A stretch of 39,755 nucleotides of DNA from Armatimonadota bacterium (lineage in GTDB: Bacteria > Bacteroidota > Ignavibacteria > OLB7), in assembly GCA_020850315.1 (NCBI GenBank), contig JADZEY010000101.1:1-39755 (forward strand), given 5' to 3'. Every line of letters begins with the position of its first letter. Positions within the stretch are counted from its first letter, which is position 1. Below are positions 16,729 to 24,537 of the stretch, piece after piece. The notes below the pieces were generated by a model that worked only from the letters and a program-made list of their open reading frames with translations, was not told where the DNA came from and did no database searches. Made by a program: the position numbers and the translations under genes.

Positions 16729-19416
16729 TTACTTGGCAATCATCACCGGGATTGATTGCACTTGGCCTTCCATCAGAATGCGGCAGAAATAGAGTCCGGC
16801 TGGAAGCTGGGTTGCATCCCACAGCTGGGTTTGCGATTCTTCCACATGAAGCGTGGCGGCTGCCTGTTCGCCGCGCATATTCAGCAGCTGAAGCATGGCG
16901 GGGCGGGGGAAGAATCCGCGAAGATGAAGTTGCCCGGAGGCACGGTTGAAGTAGATCGTCTGGTTGCTGGTTTCCGTTGCTGGGCTTGGGGCATCGGCAG
17001 CGGAGATCATTCCCGGTAGCCCTTTGAACCAGCGCCCGATGTTGTAGGAAGGGTGGGTTCCGGCAAGGGTGAACTCACCCCCGGCATAGACCTCCGGCCC
17101 GGTGCTTCCAATGGCGCGGACCACAATCTCACCGTTGCCAACCCGGCCAACTCCGCTTCCTAAGCTGCTCCAGGCCGAACCATCCCAGCGTCCAATCCGC
17201 GAAAGGACTTGGTTGCCGCCAAGATTGAAACTGCCGCCAACGTAGATGCCATCGTTGGCGGTGTCAATGGCGTACACTTTCCCGTTGACCCCGCCGCCAA
17301 CATCACGCCAAGCATTGTTCTGCCAAATGGCGATGTTCTTCACGGGGGTTGCGCCGGCAATGGTGAAATCGCCGCCAACCACCACCTGGCCATCGTTGGT
17401 GATTTGAATGGCATAGACGGAGTTGTTCACCCCGTTTTGATTTCCTGTGCCCAAGATATTCCATTTGTTGCCATCCCACCGCGCAATGTTCTTGGCATTG
17501 ACGTTCCCGGCAGTGGGGAACACGCCACCAACATAAACGTTGTCGGCATCGGCAGCAATGGCTTGGGCAAAGGTGTAGAAACTGCTTCCGCCAAGCCCGT
17601 TGCCAAGTGGGGACCAGGTTTGTGCGGCCTGATCCCACCGTGCCACACGGTTGGCGCGATTCCCACCAGCAAGGTCGAACTGGCCGCCAACAAATACCTC
17701 GTTATTGCGGACCGCCACGGCAAACACTTTGGAGGCGGAATCATACGTGCCACCTTGGTAGTTGTAGCCAATCCCTTCCTTCATCGAACGCCAAACGCCG
17801 CCGTTCCAGTGGGCGATGTTGTGCGATTCCACGCTGCCAGCGCGGTCGAATCGCCCGCCAACGTACACGTCGCGCCCGTTCACATCAATGGCATAGACCA
17901 CCGGGGTGGAGCCAGTGGTGGTGTCAACCACACCAACGCCAGTACCCAGCGGAGACCACGCACCAGCAAGCCCATTCCATTTTGCCACGGCGTTGGCGCG
18001 GATGTTTCCGGCAATGCTGAACCGCCCGCCAACATACACATCGCGCCCGTTCACGCCGATTGCGTAAATCGGTCCGTTCACCCCTTCGCCAACGCTGATA
18101 TCGAAGCTCCCCCAGGTGCGTGTGGCAAGGTTCCAGAATGCTGCTCCGTACGCCCCCAGGCTTCCGGCACGGGTGAATTTCCCGACCATGTACACGTTCG
18201 TTCCGCCGATCACAACATCGTAGGCATCGTTGTTCAATCCAATGTCTTCTGATTTCCCCAGCCGCTGCCAGCCCCCAGCTTCCCAGACGGCGATGCGGTT
18301 CACGGCTTGGGTTCCGGCGTTGCGGAAACGTCCCACGGCAAACACACGCCCGCCGGTGACATCAATCCCGGTGACGCTGCCGCTAAGCCCGCTTCCCATC
18401 GGGTGCCAAGTCCCTTCGATAAGGTCTCGCCGGGCGATGTTGGCTGCCGGGATTGCTCCTGCTTGGGTGAAATTCCCGCCAACGTACAGGTCGTTCCCTT
18501 GGACCGCCACCGCCTCCACAATGCCGTTTGCGCCGCCGCCAACATCGCGCCATGAAGCGGTTGTGGCGTTCCAGTGGGCAAGGTTTTTCAGCCCTACTTG
18601 CCCAGCGCGGGCGAACTTCCCGCCAACGAACAAATCTTGTCCATACAGCGCGATATCGGCCACGAAAATGGTATCGCCGCCAAGCCCTGGGCCCATTGCG
18701 CTCCAGCGGCTGTTCCCCAAATCACAGCGTGCAATCGGGCCGGTGGTAAGGCTTCCGCTCACCAGAAATCTGCCGCCGGCAAACAGTGTGTTCCCATCAA
18801 CGGCCAACGTTAGGACGGTGTCGCCAGCGCGGCCCAATCCGGGGCCAAGTGCCACCCAATCCAGCCCAGTCCAGCGGGCCACGTTGGTTGCTTCCTTTGT
18901 TCCGGCGGAGTCGAATGCGCCGCCAACGTACACATCTTCGCCGTTGACCACGATTGCGGTGACGGCTGCATTGCGTGCGTCGGCGCGAACTCCATCGCCA
19001 AGCGTGAACCACTGGCGGCCATCCCAGCGGGCGATGTTGTTGGCAATGATATCGCCAATAAACGTGAACCGCCCGCCGATGTACACATCCTGGCAGCCGC
19101 TGATTGCCACGGTGTAGATTGTGCCGCCGGCCCCACCGATGTTGAATCGTTCATCCCAGTAAACATCATCCGGGTGCGCGGCCAGAAGAGAAGGGGAGGA
19201 GTGAGTTTTTTGGAAACGGGGGGAGCCGTCGGGGGCAAGGGTCAGCTGCCAACCGGTGGGGTCAAGTTGGCCACGGAACTGGGTGGAAAGATTCAGCGAG
19301 CCATCCTCCCGAAGCAGCTCGGCCAACGGGCGGGTGGCAATGGTGCGCGCTGGCTCCTGTGCCAGCAGTGAAACCGCGCCACCAACCAACAGAACGATGG
19401 AGAGAAGAAAACGCAT
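16729..19416 (-). CDS. T9SS cargo, 14-repeat beta-propeller-like protein, paralogue 2
   Basis: An 895-residue paralogue of the gene that follows it. Signal peptide about residues 1-20 (ending LLAQ). The N-terminal module at ~35-91 (REDGSLNL, GQLDPTGW, DGSPRF, YWDERF) matches paralogue 1. Fourteen repeats follow between about residues 95 and 790, several nearly identical (VYVGGRFSIAG, VYVGGRFDRAG, LYVGGNFTQAG). The C-terminal ~75 residues look like a T9SS sorting domain (LPAGLYFCRI, ending PVMIAK), but the usual PNP motif is not obvious at its start. The gene is probably transcribed with paralogue 1, given the 61-base gap without a terminator-like hairpin. Function unknown. Confidence 0.83.
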   Translation of the reverse strand: MRFLLSIVLLVGGAVSLLAQEPARTIATRPLAELLREDGSLNLSTQFRGQLDPTGWQLTLAPDGSPRFQKTHSSPSLLAAHPDDVYWDERFNIGGAGGTIYTVAISGCQDVYIGGRFTFIGDIIANNIARWDGRQWFTLGDGVRADARNAAVTAIVVNGEDVYVGGAFDSAGTKEATNVARWTGLDWVALGPGLGRAGDTVLTLAVDGNTLFAGGRFLVSGSLTTGPIARCDLGNSRWSAMGPGLGGDTIFVADIALYGQDLFVGGKFARAGQVGLKNLAHWNATTASWRDVGGGANGIVEAVAVQGNDLYVGGNFTQAGAIPAANIARRDLIEGTWHPMGSGLSGSVTGIDVTGGRVFAVGRFRNAGTQAVNRIAVWEAGGWQRLGKSEDIGLNNDAYDVVIGGTNVYMVGKFTRAGSLGAYGAAFWNLATRTWGSFDISVGEGVNGPIYAIGVNGRDVYVGGRFSIAGNIRANAVAKWNGLAGAWSPLGTGVGVVDTTTGSTPVVYAIDVNGRDVYVGGRFDRAGSVESHNIAHWNGGVWRSMKEGIGYNYQGGTYDSASKVFAVAVRNNEVFVGGQFDLAGGNRANRVARWDQAAQTWSPLGNGLGGSSFYTFAQAIAADADNVYVGGVFPTAGNVNAKNIARWDGNKWNILGTGNQNGVNNSVYAIQITNDGQVVVGGDFTIAGATPVKNIAIWQNNAWRDVGGGVNGKVYAIDTANDGIYVGGSFNLGGNQVLSRIGRWDGSAWSSLGSGVGRVGNGEIVVRAIGSTGPEVYAGGEFTLAGTHPSYNIGRWFKGLPGMISAADAPSPATETSNQTIYFNRASGQLHLRGFFPRPAMLQLLNMRGEQAAATLHVEESQTQLWDATQLPAGLYFCRILMEGQVQSIPVMIAK

Positions 19417-19522
19417 GGGTATTAACTCAGATGTGAACGTAACAGTTGGGTTATGTTTTTTGGGGGATGCCGAGAACTTCGCCTGAGAGCTACAGTATCC
19501 GGTTGTTCAGCAAATCCAGCCC

Positions 19523-19557
19523 TCCGCTCATGCTTCGACGGGCTCGGCATGAGCGGA
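19523..19557. repeat. REP-like palindrome, copy E
   Basis: Perfect 11-bp inverted repeat TCCGCTCATGC (19523-19533) and GCATGAGCGGA (19547-19557) around TTCGACGGGCTCG. It sits between paralogues 2 and 3 and could act as a transcription-slowing or mRNA-stabilising hairpin. The sequence family recurs at 205-246, 22243-22276 and 22474-22502. Confidence 0.85.
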
Positions 19558-19580
19558 TGCTCTATTCGGTCTAATTTTCC

Positions 19581-22001
19581 TTACTCCCCCACCACAATTT
19601 TCTCCGTCCGAATTTCCCCACCGATGTTGGCCACACAAAGGTAGATGCCAGTGGGAAGAGTGGAAAGGAGGAGGGGGAAGGTGTGAGTTCCGGGGAGGAG
19701 TTCACCAGTGAAAATGGAGTTGGAAATATTTCCTGCGGAGTTCACCAGATGAATGGTTGCGTTACTTGCGGAGGTGGTTTGCAATCGCAAGAACGCTTGG
19801 CCAGACGCTGGGTTTGGGGTGATGCTGAAGGATGTAGCAGATGGTTCGGCGGCGGTTCCGCTGGGGCCGGTTAGCCGTGTCCAGCGGGCAACATGGTTGC
19901 TTGGTTTGAAGCCTGCAATCGAGAAATCCCCGCCGGCATACAATGCGTTGTTGGTTGCCCCAATGGCATAGACGGTTGGAAGCGAACCACTTAGCCCTGT
20001 TCCCAGCGTGGTCCAGGTTTCGCCATCCCAAACCGCGATGTAGTTGGCGGGGCGGCCACCGGCAAGGCTGAACTCACCCCCAACATACAGCCCGCCACGT
20101 GCCGGGGTCAGTGCGCGGACTGAGGTTCCGGCCCCACCTTCAGCAACGCCGCCAGCCATCGGAAGCCACCCGCCCCCGCCAAAGCGGGCAACGCCATTGA
20201 CGATCATCTCACCCGAGCTGCGGAAACTTCCGCCAGCGTACAGGTCGCCAAGAAAAAGGGTGAGGGCATAGACGGCGGAATCGAATCCGGAGCCAACTTG
20301 GTTCCAGCTGTTTCCATCCCAGCCCGCAATGTGTGCTGTCGGGGTTCCGCCAGCGTTGGTGAACTGGCCGCCGGCATAGACTTCGCCCGTGGCCCGAACG
20401 GCAATGGCGTTCACTGCGCTGTTGAAACCGCTTCCCATCGCCGACCAGTTGCCGGTGGCGATATCCCAGCGGGCAATGTTTTCGGCATTCACCCTTCCGG
20501 CACGGCTGAAGTTTCCGCCAACGTACAGGGTGGTTCCATCGGTGGCAAGTGCGCGGACGATTCCGGTTGTTCCGCCGCCAACATCATGCCACGTCTGGGT
20601 TGCGACATCGAACCACGCAACGTTTGGGGAGTAGATATTTCCTGCATACGTAAAATCCCCCCCCACGTAGATTCGGCCACCGTGCACAAGCACAGCATGG
20701 ACGGGGCCATCAAGCCCTGTGGTAAGGGGTTGCCATTCGGTTCCGTTCCACTGGCCGATGTAGCCTATCATTTGGTTTCCGGCCACCGTGAATCGGCCAC
20801 CAGCAACGATGGTGTTCCCCAACGGAGCAATGGCGTAGATATGATCGTTGGTTCCGTTGTTGACCTGGTTGCGGAAGGAACTCCACGTGGTTCCATCCCA
20901 CGCGGCCAAGTAATCAACCGGGGTGGAGTCGGCAAGGGTGAACGCGCCGCCAACACAGATTCGTTCGTCGCAAGGGGCAATGGCATAGACCGTGTCGTTC
21001 ACGCCGTTGCCAACGTGGCTCCATGTTCCGTTGGTTCCTAACTGGGCGATGTAGCGGGCGGGGCGGTTCCCCGCCACTGTGAATCGTCCGCCAGCGTAGA
21101 GTGTGAATCCGTTGTTGGCAAGGGTATAAACCCGATCGTTCACGCCGCCGGAAACTGCACGCCAGCCGGGGTTCCGAAGGTTCCATTGGGCGATGTAGAG
21201 TATCAGTTCATCGTCGGCACGGATGAACAATCCGCCAGCATAGAGGTTGTCGCCAATCACAGCAAGGGCGCGGACTTCTTGATCCATCCCTTTCCCAAAC
21301 CCTGACCATTCCCCGGTGGAGTGCCGCCAGCGCGCCACCATCGAAGCTGGTTGATTGCCAGCTTGGGTGAAGTTCCCGCCAACGAATAGTTCATCGCCGT
21401 TCAGGACAATGGAATAGACAGTTCCATTAACGCCATCGCCCACCGGATGCCATGTTCCGGTGCGGGCATCGTAGCGGGCAATGTTCCGTGCGGCAACGTC
21501 GCCCGCCTTGCTGAAACGCCCGCCAACATACACATCGCTGCCGTTGACAACGATGGAGTTGATGGTGGTGGCCACGCCACCGCTAACGCCACCGGATAGC
21601 GGCAACCATCCCCCACCATCCCAGCGGGCAATGCGCGCTGCGGCAACGCCATCAATCGTTGTGAAGTTCCCGCCAGCATACACCTCGACCCCGTTTGCCG
21701 CAAGCGCAAGGATGGAGCCGTTCGCGCTGCTGTTGGCCCCGCTTCCCAGGATTGACCAGCTTCCGTTGTTCCACGCCGCCACGTAGTTGGTTTGCCCGAT
21801 TTCGCTGGCGAACTGCCCCGCCACGTAGGTGTTGCAGGCGTTGTTGGCAATGGCAAGCACAAGCCCACCCACGCCGTTCCAGCTGAAATTCCCATCCCAA
21901 AATTGATTGTCTTCGCCGGGCTGCGCGGCCGCCGGGCGGTGGAAAGCCAGCAGCACGAAGGCACACAGAATGATGCGGGGAAACGGTACGGTATGGTTCA
22001 T
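19581..22001 (-). CDS. T9SS cargo, 14-repeat beta-propeller-like protein, paralogue 3
   Basis: An 806-residue exported protein of the same repeat family. ATG 22001 is chosen because it opens a signal peptide (about residues 1-27, ending PAAAQ); the frame stays open further upstream without resembling protein. It lacks the N-terminal DGxxNL...LDPxGW module of the other two and begins its first repeat soon after the signal peptide (QFWDGNFSWNGVGG). There are again exactly 14 G-G-x-F-type repeat cores, from TYVAGQF to LYAGGDF. The C-terminus from ITPNPASG to IVVGE is a T9SS type A sorting domain. A palindrome-containing gap of 164 bases separates it from paralogue 2. Upstream, a 15-bp unit is tandemly duplicated at 22016-22045. 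Confidence 0.83.
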   Translation of the reverse strand: MNHTVPFPRIILCAFVLLAFHRPAAAQPGEDNQFWDGNFSWNGVGGLVLAIANNACNTYVAGQFASEIGQTNYVAAWNNGSWSILGSGANSSANGSILALAANGVEVYAGGNFTTIDGVAAARIARWDGGGWLPLSGGVSGGVATTINSIVVNGSDVYVGGRFSKAGDVAARNIARYDARTGTWHPVGDGVNGTVYSIVLNGDELFVGGNFTQAGNQPASMVARWRHSTGEWSGFGKGMDQEVRALAVIGDNLYAGGLFIRADDELILYIAQWNLRNPGWRAVSGGVNDRVYTLANNGFTLYAGGRFTVAGNRPARYIAQLGTNGTWSHVGNGVNDTVYAIAPCDERICVGGAFTLADSTPVDYLAAWDGTTWSSFRNQVNNGTNDHIYAIAPLGNTIVAGGRFTVAGNQMIGYIGQWNGTEWQPLTTGLDGPVHAVLVHGGRIYVGGDFTYAGNIYSPNVAWFDVATQTWHDVGGGTTGIVRALATDGTTLYVGGNFSRAGRVNAENIARWDIATGNWSAMGSGFNSAVNAIAVRATGEVYAGGQFTNAGGTPTAHIAGWDGNSWNQVGSGFDSAVYALTLFLGDLYAGGSFRSSGEMIVNGVARFGGGGWLPMAGGVAEGGAGTSVRALTPARGGLYVGGEFSLAGGRPANYIAVWDGETWTTLGTGLSGSLPTVYAIGATNNALYAGGDFSIAGFKPSNHVARWTRLTGPSGTAAEPSATSFSITPNPASGQAFLRLQTTSASNATIHLVNSAGNISNSIFTGELLPGTHTFPLLLSTLPTGIYLCVANIGGEIRTEKIVVGE

Positions 22002-22015
22002 CAGATGCAAGGCGA

Positions 22016-22045
22016 TTGACACTGGGAAGTTTGACACTGGGAAGT
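22016..22045. repeat. 15-bp tandem duplication
   Basis: TTGACACTGGGAAGT occurs twice head to tail, 15-44 bases upstream of the paralogue 3 start codon, so it lies in the leader or promoter of that gene. Confidence 0.9.
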
Positions 22046-22242
22046 TTGCCGCAGTCTTGAAAGTGTACGGAAGGAATTGGGAAGAAATATAGCACCATTC
22101 GGGCATGGTGAAACTACGCCAACGTAAGGACTTTTTTCCCGCAAAGGAAGACCCTGAAGCTGGTGGAAGGGTTACAGGAATGATGAATGACGAATGCAGG
22201 ATAGCGAAGAGAGGAGAGCGGGGAAGAGCTTGCTCGGTGGCT

Positions 22243-22276
22243 CCGCTCATGCTTCGGCGATACTGGGCATGAGCGG
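22243..22276. repeat. REP-like palindrome, copy F
   Basis: CCGCTCATGC (22243-22252) and GCATGAGCGG (22267-22276) form a perfect 10-bp inverted repeat around a 14-base loop. GAGCTTGCTC just upstream (near 22227) matches words of copies A and C. Confidence 0.85.
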
Positions 22277-22357
22277 GGGCTGGGTTCGGTGGCGAGAGAG
22301 GGAGGGCGCAGGGTGAGGGGCTGCGGCGGATTCCTAACTGACCTTCCGCAACGCCAA

Positions 22358-22428
22358 GGTCAGTGGTCAGTGGTCAGTGGTCAGTGGTCAGTGGTCAGTT
22401 GCAAAGAGGGTCATTGGTCATTAGTCAC
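22358..22428. repeat. Heptamer arrays (GGTCAGT) x6 and (GGTCAT-type) x3
   Basis: Six perfect GGTCAGT units (22358-22399), then TGCAAAGA, then three units GGGTCAT, TGGTCAT, TAGTCAC (22408-22428) running into the left end of composite repeat copy 2. The order is the same as at 13423-13509. Confidence 0.93.
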
Positions 22429-22660
22429 TCACCTTACGCAAAACTTGGATAGTGCACACTTGCTCGTTCACTGGCTTGCTTCGACAAGCTCAGCATGAGC
22501 GGAGGGTGATGTCCGCTGGAACAGCGAAGCATCGAAATCCCTTCTCGGCTTTGGCTCCCTCTCCCGCCCGACCAATGGAGTGGAAATAGTAGCATCACCC
22601 GCTTGGGAGAGGGCCGGGGTGAGGGCTGGCAGCGAACGAGGGCAGAGGTGCGTAAGGTCA
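22427..22660. repeat. MITE-like composite repeat, copy 2
   Basis: The left end is ACTCACCTTACGCAAA (22427-22442). The right end TGCGTAAGGTCA (22649-22660) is its near-perfect inverse. The internal blocks match copy 1 at 13507-13746, including the ~75-base block with CCCTCTCCC...GGGAGAGGG. A REP-like word with GCTTG-CTTCGA-CAAGC (22474-22489) and CAGCATGAGCGG lies inside it. The right end supplies the TGA stop codon (22658-22660, minus strand) of the neighbouring gene. Confidence 0.75.
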
Positions 22661-23275
22661 ATACTTCAGCATTGCCCACCGAACCCGCAGCCCGGCAATC
22701 ACCGAGCCGATGGGGCGGTCGGTGAATTCAATAAACTTGACCTCGGCACCAACCCCTAATCGCTCGGAATACTGCCACGTGTAGCCCGCGCCGAACGTAT
22801 ATCCTATCTCCCAACTTTCACTGTGAATCTGCTCACCGTTCGCTGCCTTCCCGTCCAGCCGTAACAGTATCATCCCGATTCCACCGCTTAGGTCAATCCC
22901 ATATTTCTCCATTGCAATCACCCCCATTACTGGCAACGAAACCAAGGAGATATTTGCCGAACCTTGCCGTAAGGCTTCGTTTTTGGCGCGTATTCCCGAT
23001 ACTGGTAGATAGCTGATATCCAACCCAACATGCATCAGATGCTCCGGGCACCACAATGCCCGAAGCGAGCCGCTACCGCCGCCGCTGGTTTCCTCAAGCT
23101 CTGGAAGTTCAGGCGGCGGGCTGCTGCTGATTCGGAAGCCGTAGCCGCCAGTAACATCAATAGAAAGTCGGTAGTCGGTTGGTTGTGCAAGCAATCCGCT
23201 GGTGCCAAGCACTATTGCAACCACCATGGCAACCAGTACTCCGCAACGGGTGTGCCGAGCTATGAAGTTTTTCAT
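22658..23275 (-). CDS. Putative outer-membrane beta-barrel protein, unknown function
   Basis: A 205-residue exported protein that I do not recognise. The signal peptide spans about residues 1-31 (ending GLLAQ). The mature part alternates polar and hydrophobic residues with glycine-aromatic ends of strands (TGGYGFRI, HVGLDISYLPV, WEIGYTFGAGYTW, VIAGLRVRWAMLKY), as expected of a small 8-strand outer-membrane barrel. It is the last gene of a three-gene operon, starting 5 bases after the glycerophosphodiesterase stop codon. Its stop codon lies inside the end of a composite repeat, so the C-terminus may have been changed by that insertion. Confidence 0.7.
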   Translation of the reverse strand: MKNFIARHTRCGVLVAMVVAIVLGTSGLLAQPTDYRLSIDVTGGYGFRISSSPPPELPELEETSGGGSGSLRALWCPEHLMHVGLDISYLPVSGIRAKNEALRQGSANISLVSLPVMGVIAMEKYGIDLSGGIGMILLRLDGKAANGEQIHSESWEIGYTFGAGYTWQYSERLGVGAEVKFIEFTDRPIGSVIAGLRVRWAMLKY

Positions 23276-23280
23276 ACTGC

Positions 23281-24537
23281 TTACTCCTTCACGTAGTACA
23301 TGTAGGCAACCATTGTTGGGTAATTGGTCAAGATTCCGTCGAAACCCCCTTCACGCAGGAACTGCAGGATGTAGATTGGGTTGTCCAGCGTCCAGACAAA
23401 CGCACGGCGGTTGTTGCTGTGCATTTCGGCTACCGCCGCATCCTGCGTGCCAAGCGTCCAGCGCGGAGCCCAGACCGCAGCGTTGATGGCGTTGGCCTGT
23501 TGGGTGGAAAGCTCACAGAGTGCTGGCGGGCGGTTTGCTTCGGGAAGATTCCGATAGGCGTTGTAGATCGCTTCTTCAGGAAGCCCCATCACGATCTCGA
23601 TATCCCGCCCCAACTGCGCAGCCTTCACCCGAAACGAGTCAACCATTGGGACAATCGCCGGAATGACCTCGGGGGATTTTATATCTAACCAAATAAAATT
23701 CAAGGTGGTTTTTGTCACGGCTGTTTCCAGTGCTTCCTCAAGCGAGGGTATCTGCTCGCCATTGACCAACGTTGTGAACCGCTGCAACTGCCAGAAGGCA
23801 TAGTTGCTGACCGGACCCACCATGTAATCGCCACGAACTAAGCGGGTGTTCAGCTTTTCATCATGGTATAAAATCGGCACTCCATCGCTGGTAAGCCGCA
23901 CGTCAATCTCAACGCCGTTGCATCCCAATCGCTCGGCAAACTGAATCATTTCGCGGCTGTTTTCCGAGACCGGATGAAGGTCGCTGTTCCGCCCGCCGCC
24001 ACGGTGTCCCAGAATCCAGAAATTCTTGATAGTCTGCCTGATTGGGCGGATCCGCTCCATCAATATCTGGTGGTGCAGTGGGCCACTGATCCCCCCCGAT
24101 GCACCGCGAATAGTGATTGCCCCGGGTGGTTGCCCCGCTCCGGTGCTGATCTGGCTCCCACCTTCGTTTGGCGCAATGAACAGCCGTGCCCGCCCGGTCT
24201 CCTGCTGGTAGGCGTATCGCCAGTATCCTTCAAACACAATCGTATCCCCCAAGCTGCGGGCTTCAAGGATGAAAAAGGCTGAGTTTTTTCCGCAGAAAAT
24301 GGAGGGATTATTCCCCCCCCAACGCAACACAACGGTATCGCCAAACTGGTCGCTGCCGTTGCGAACCAAATAGATTCCGTTCATCCATCCAAACGACTGC
24401 TTTGGGATTAGCTTGCCGGCCCCCAGAAGCGATTCAGAATCAGCAAACTGAGGGATGACCGGATTGAGATCGGTGCTGCAAGAACCAACCACAAGCAGCA
24501 ACAACAGCGGCAGAAATCGGAAATGGAAACGGCTCAT
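23281..24537 (-). CDS. Lipoprotein glycerophosphodiester phosphodiesterase family protein
   Basis: A 418-residue envelope lipoprotein (lipobox VVGSC, Cys20). The GDPD TIM-barrel domain starts near residue 174. The catalytic and metal residues match the family: HRG (His178, Arg179), SEN (Glu192), EIDVRLTSDGVPILYHDE (Glu210, Asp212, His225). It should hydrolyse glycerophosphodiesters from phospholipid turnover to glycerol-3-phosphate and an alcohol. Residues ~40-170 form an extra N-terminal domain that I do not recognise, containing repeated beta-like stretches and GNNPSIFCGKNSAFFI. The gene overlaps the upstream outer-membrane gene by four bases (ATGA) and is followed after 5 bases by another barrel gene, so the three are translationally linked. 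Confidence 0.88.
   Translation of the reverse strand: MSRFHFRFLPLLLLLVVGSCSTDLNPVIPQFADSESLLGAGKLIPKQSFGWMNGIYLVRNGSDQFGDTVVLRWGGNNPSIFCGKNSAFFILEARSLGDTIVFEGYWRYAYQQETGRARLFIAPNEGGSQISTGAGQPPGAITIRGASGGISGPLHHQILMERIRPIRQTIKNFWILGHRGGGRNSDLHPVSENSREMIQFAERLGCNGVEIDVRLTSDGVPILYHDEKLNTRLVRGDYMVGPVSNYAFWQLQRFTTLVNGEQIPSLEEALETAVTKTTLNFIWLDIKSPEVIPAIVPMVDSFRVKAAQLGRDIEIVMGLPEEAIYNAYRNLPEANRPPALCELSTQQANAINAAVWAPRWTLGTQDAAVAEMHSNNRRAFVWTLDNPIYILQFLREGGFDGILTNYPTMVAYMYYVKE

Larger units (their letters stand above)
22002..22657. other. Repeat-filled spacer, no gene
   Basis: Upstream region of paralogue 3. It holds a 15-bp tandem duplication (22016-22045), a REP-like palindrome (22243-22276), six GGTCAGT heptamers (22358-22399) and three GGTCAT-type heptamers (22408-22428). 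It ends in composite repeat copy 2 (22427-22660), with another REP-like word inside it (22474-22502). The promoter of paralogue 3 is expected near 22050-22150 but is not identifiable by eye. Confidence 0.75.

Noticed and set aside
14454-18252. Long plus-strand open frames opposite the propeller genes.
   Set aside because: They mirror the repeats of the real genes; products are repetitive and lack domains or signals.
22002-22250. An extended start for propeller paralogue 3.
   Set aside because: The upstream frame crosses a 15-bp duplication and a spacer repeat; the signal peptide starts at 22001.
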